Shown here: piece by piece, positions 62,821 to 64,000 of the stretch | Numbering within the stretch: position 1 is the stretch's first letter | How the letters are laid out: each line of letters starts with the position of its first letter | Notes under the pieces: generated by a model | Told to the model about the DNA's origin: nothing | The model's database searches: none | The model's input: only the letters and a program-made list of their open reading frames with translations | Origin: Acidobacteriota bacterium | Lineage (GTDB): Bacteria; Acidobacteriota; Blastocatellia; Pyrinomonadales; Pyrinomonadaceae | Length of the DNA: 64,000 nt | Direction of reading: 5' to 3' | Assembly (NCBI GenBank): GCA_019639135.1 | Contig: JAHBSL010000001.1 | Location: forward strand, 310,001 to 374,000 | Position numbers and translations under genes: made by a program

Positions 62821-63171
62821 ATGAAAGCAGAAAAATACGAAGTCGGACAGGAAACGGAAATGCTTTGCTCGGATTGCGACCGCGACACACAGCACGAAGT
62901 GCTGAGCGTTACAAAGCTCGGGAAGATAACCAAAGCCTCTTGCACCGGATGCGGAACAGAGAGTACCTTCGTCCGCGGCGTGAAAACGGCCGTCTCGGGC
63001 GGGCGAAAGACCTCGGCTGCACCGTATGACCGTAACCGAAAGTATCGTAAGGGTCAGGCAATGATCCACGACACCTTCGGCCGCGGTGAGGTCACTGCGG
63101 TGCACGAGAGTCAAAAGATCGACGTACTTTTCGGCGACACGACCCGAAAGCTGATCCATAGCCAACAATAG
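62821..63171 (+). CDS. Zinc-ribbon plus Tudor/SH3-like small protein
   Basis: A 116-residue cytosolic protein. Residues 1-45 hold a zinc ribbon with CSDCDRDTQH and CTGCGTE (four cysteines, CX2C twice). The C-terminal half (about 68-112: YRKGQAMIHDTFGRGEVTAVHESQKIDVLFGDTTRKLIH) resembles the SH3/Tudor-like tail found at the end of UvrD/PcrA and in RapA/CarD-type proteins. ATG 62821 has GGAGAGA just upstream. It is 20 bp after the helicase stop, so the pair may be a small RNA- or transcription-linked operon. Confidence 0.72.
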   Translation: MKAEKYEVGQETEMLCSDCDRDTQHEVLSVTKLGKITKASCTGCGTESTFVRGVKTAVSGGRKTSAAPYDRNRKYRKGQAMIHDTFGRGEVTAVHESQKIDVLFGDTTRKLIHSQQ

Positions 63172-63173
63172 GA

Positions 63174-63217
63174 AAAGAGGCCGCCCGGATCACATCCGCG
63201 CGGCCTCTTTCTTTTTT
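63174..63217 (+). terminator. Terminator of the helicase-zinc-ribbon operon
   Basis: An 11-bp perfect stem AAAGAGGCCGC/GCGGCCTCTTT with a 15-nt loop, followed by CTTTTTT. It starts 2 bp after the zinc-ribbon stop. Confidence 0.93.
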
Positions 63218-63238
63218 AAACCCGAGATATTTTTCGGC

Positions 63239-63589
63239 TTACCTCCGCTTCAACAGCCAGCCGACGACCAAGCCGACCGCACCGGCGATCAACAATGCCT
63301 GGCCCGGCTTTTGGCGGGCGAATTCCTTGGCGTCCTCGACAAGTTCCTTCGGATCCTTGTTCTGCAATTCCTTGAACTTTTCTCCCGCGTACTGAAAACT
63401 TTCGGTCGCATAATCCTTCGCTCGCGAGGCTGCGTCCTGAAACTTTTGTCCGTATTCCTGTGCCTGCATTTTTAATTCTCCCAAATACTCATCCTCTCCG
63501 GCGGCCGCCGTGCCGTCCGTGCCTACATGAACGAGCCCCTGCTCGAGTTCCTTTTCCGCTTTCTTAACTTCGGCCTCAAATTCCGTCAT
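63239..63589 (-). CDS. DUF883/ElaB-YqjD-like membrane-anchored protein
   Basis: A 116-residue protein. Residues of about 30-95 form a charged amphipathic helix (QKFQDAASRAKDYATESFQYAGEKFKELQ). A short C-terminal membrane helix follows, PGQALLIAGAVGLVVGWLLKRR, which is the ElaB/YqjD/DUF883 signature. Such proteins are small stress-induced anchors that associate with ribosomes or the inner membrane in enterobacteria. Convergent with the operon to its left. Confidence 0.8.
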   Translation of the reverse strand: MTEFEAEVKKAEKELEQGLVHVGTDGTAAAGEDEYLGELKMQAQEYGQKFQDAASRAKDYATESFQYAGEKFKELQNKDPKELVEDAKEFARQKPGQALLIAGAVGLVVGWLLKRR

Positions 63590-63846
63590 TTCTCGTCATC
63601 CTCCTTGATGTTCTTTGAATCCCGTTGCTTCGGCCGCACGAAATCCACATTTACCGAACGGCGATTGTGATGAACCGTCCGACCTTTTGGTTGTTACGAT
63701 TTTATTGTGGGGTTTGTTCCGTAATGATGACCTGAAAGTGATACGTAATGCAGTCGAAGTTCGCGTTTGTACTTAGTAAGTGGTTACTTTAGCCGTTCGG
63801 CGACCGGGACCGGGAACCAGGCGTTGAGAAATCTCATTCAGTTTCC

Positions 63847-63876
63847 TTGACATGAATATCCGAAAATTGAGATTCT
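63847..63876 (+). promoter_or_regulatory. Putative promoter of the TetR-like gene
   Basis: A consensus -35 TTGACA (63847-63852) with a weak -10 GATTCT (63871-63876) at 18-bp spacing. The palindromic operator begins about 20 bp further on, near where transcription would start. Confidence 0.4.
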
Positions 63877-63895
63877 ACGTTTTCCCGTAAGTAAG

Positions 63896-63913
63896 TAAGT
63901 AAGCACTTACTTA
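63896..63913. promoter_or_regulatory. Perfect palindromic operator (TAAGTAAG-CA-CTTACTTA)
   Basis: An 18-bp inverted repeat with perfect 8-bp arms and a 2-bp centre. The left arm belongs to a short GTAA tetramer run (63887-63902). It lies between a likely promoter and the start of a TetR-type regulator, the usual position for autoregulation. Confidence 0.75.
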
Positions 63914-63935
63914 AATTTATGTTAACGGAGAAGGA

Positions 63936-64000
63936 TTGCAGAATATACTCGAAAATTGTGACCACAGGAGCCGCATGAGCGGCGACGAGCGTCGTGACCA
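63936..64000 (+). CDS. TetR-family transcriptional regulator, N-terminal fragment
   Basis: The gene runs off the right edge. Two starts fit: TTG 63936 (GGAG 5 bp upstream) or ATG 63975 (AGGAG 4 bp upstream). The visible residues from the ATG, MSGDERRDQ, have the RRxQ-I opening helix of TetR/AcrR DNA-binding domains. The call rests on this short stretch and on the palindromic operator just upstream; the target genes lie outside the window. Confidence 0.5.
   Translation, partial: MQNILENCDHRSRMSGDERRD

Overview
The window looks like a stretch of chromosome from a Gram-negative, environmental Acidobacteriota-type bacterium, most likely of the Blastocatellia/Pyrinomonadales kind. This placement is inference. 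It rests on outer-membrane polysaccharide export genes, ADP-heptose genes, an exported protein with P-domain and DxDGDGKxD repeats, a DUF305 + LVIVD-propeller pair and a DUF6526 protein. No rRNA gene is present to settle it.

Positions 1-18286 are one large surface-polysaccharide locus, read mostly on the minus strand from an outer-membrane Wza-like exporter and a Wzc-like tyrosine autokinase down to an incomplete UDP-GlcNAc 2-epimerase at the left edge. It encodes a Wzx flippase, a Wzy-like polymerase, three glycosyltransferases, two methyltransferases and three sugar-nucleotide routes: ADP-heptose (separate kinase plus an unusual nucleotidyltransferase-isomerase fusion), a UDP-6-deoxy-L-HexNAc route (4,6-dehydratase, RmlD-like reductase, 2-epimerase) and a GDP-sugar route (gmd, an fcl-like gene and a His-for-Lys PLP 3-dehydratase) that points to GDP-colitose or a similar 3,6-dideoxyhexose.

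Positions 18429-24101 carry mutS, a NagZ-like hexosaminidase, an orphan family-5 binding lipoprotein, and tRNA-Gly(GCC) and tRNA-Cys(GCA) with a shared promoter and terminator. Just downstream (24100-25700) lie two unrecognised genes of different composition, one with a HEPN-like R-D-x3-H motif. Positions 25951-39455 hold the DUF305/LVIVD pair, an FAD oxidoreductase, a prepilin peptidase, a zinc-ribbon/TPR pair, a ribbon-helix-helix regulator, RNase P RNA (rnpB, minus strand), an orphan ptsI, AIM24-like and LOG-like genes, an MFS transporter and the P-domain/FG-GAP protein.

Positions 39494-55479 contain a nucleotidyltransferase/kinase pair resembling MurU/AmgK (peptidoglycan recycling, fitting with NagZ), an MsbA-like ABC exporter, asnS, several secreted or lipoprotein genes, a nucleotide pyrophosphatase/phosphodiesterase, a ubiD-metallophosphoesterase-metallophosphoesterase operon and a 3-hydroxyacyl-CoA dehydrogenase. 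Positions 56062-57377 are gene-free and exceptionally repeat-rich: a run of REP-like hairpins, then at least six different short tandem arrays, mostly heptamers. guaA follows from its own promoter. The right end has an OpuC/EgtU-type importer (ATPase plus permease-binding-protein fusion), a DEAD-box helicase with a zinc-ribbon/Tudor-like partner, a DUF883-like membrane protein and the start of a TetR-type regulator behind a perfect palindromic operator.
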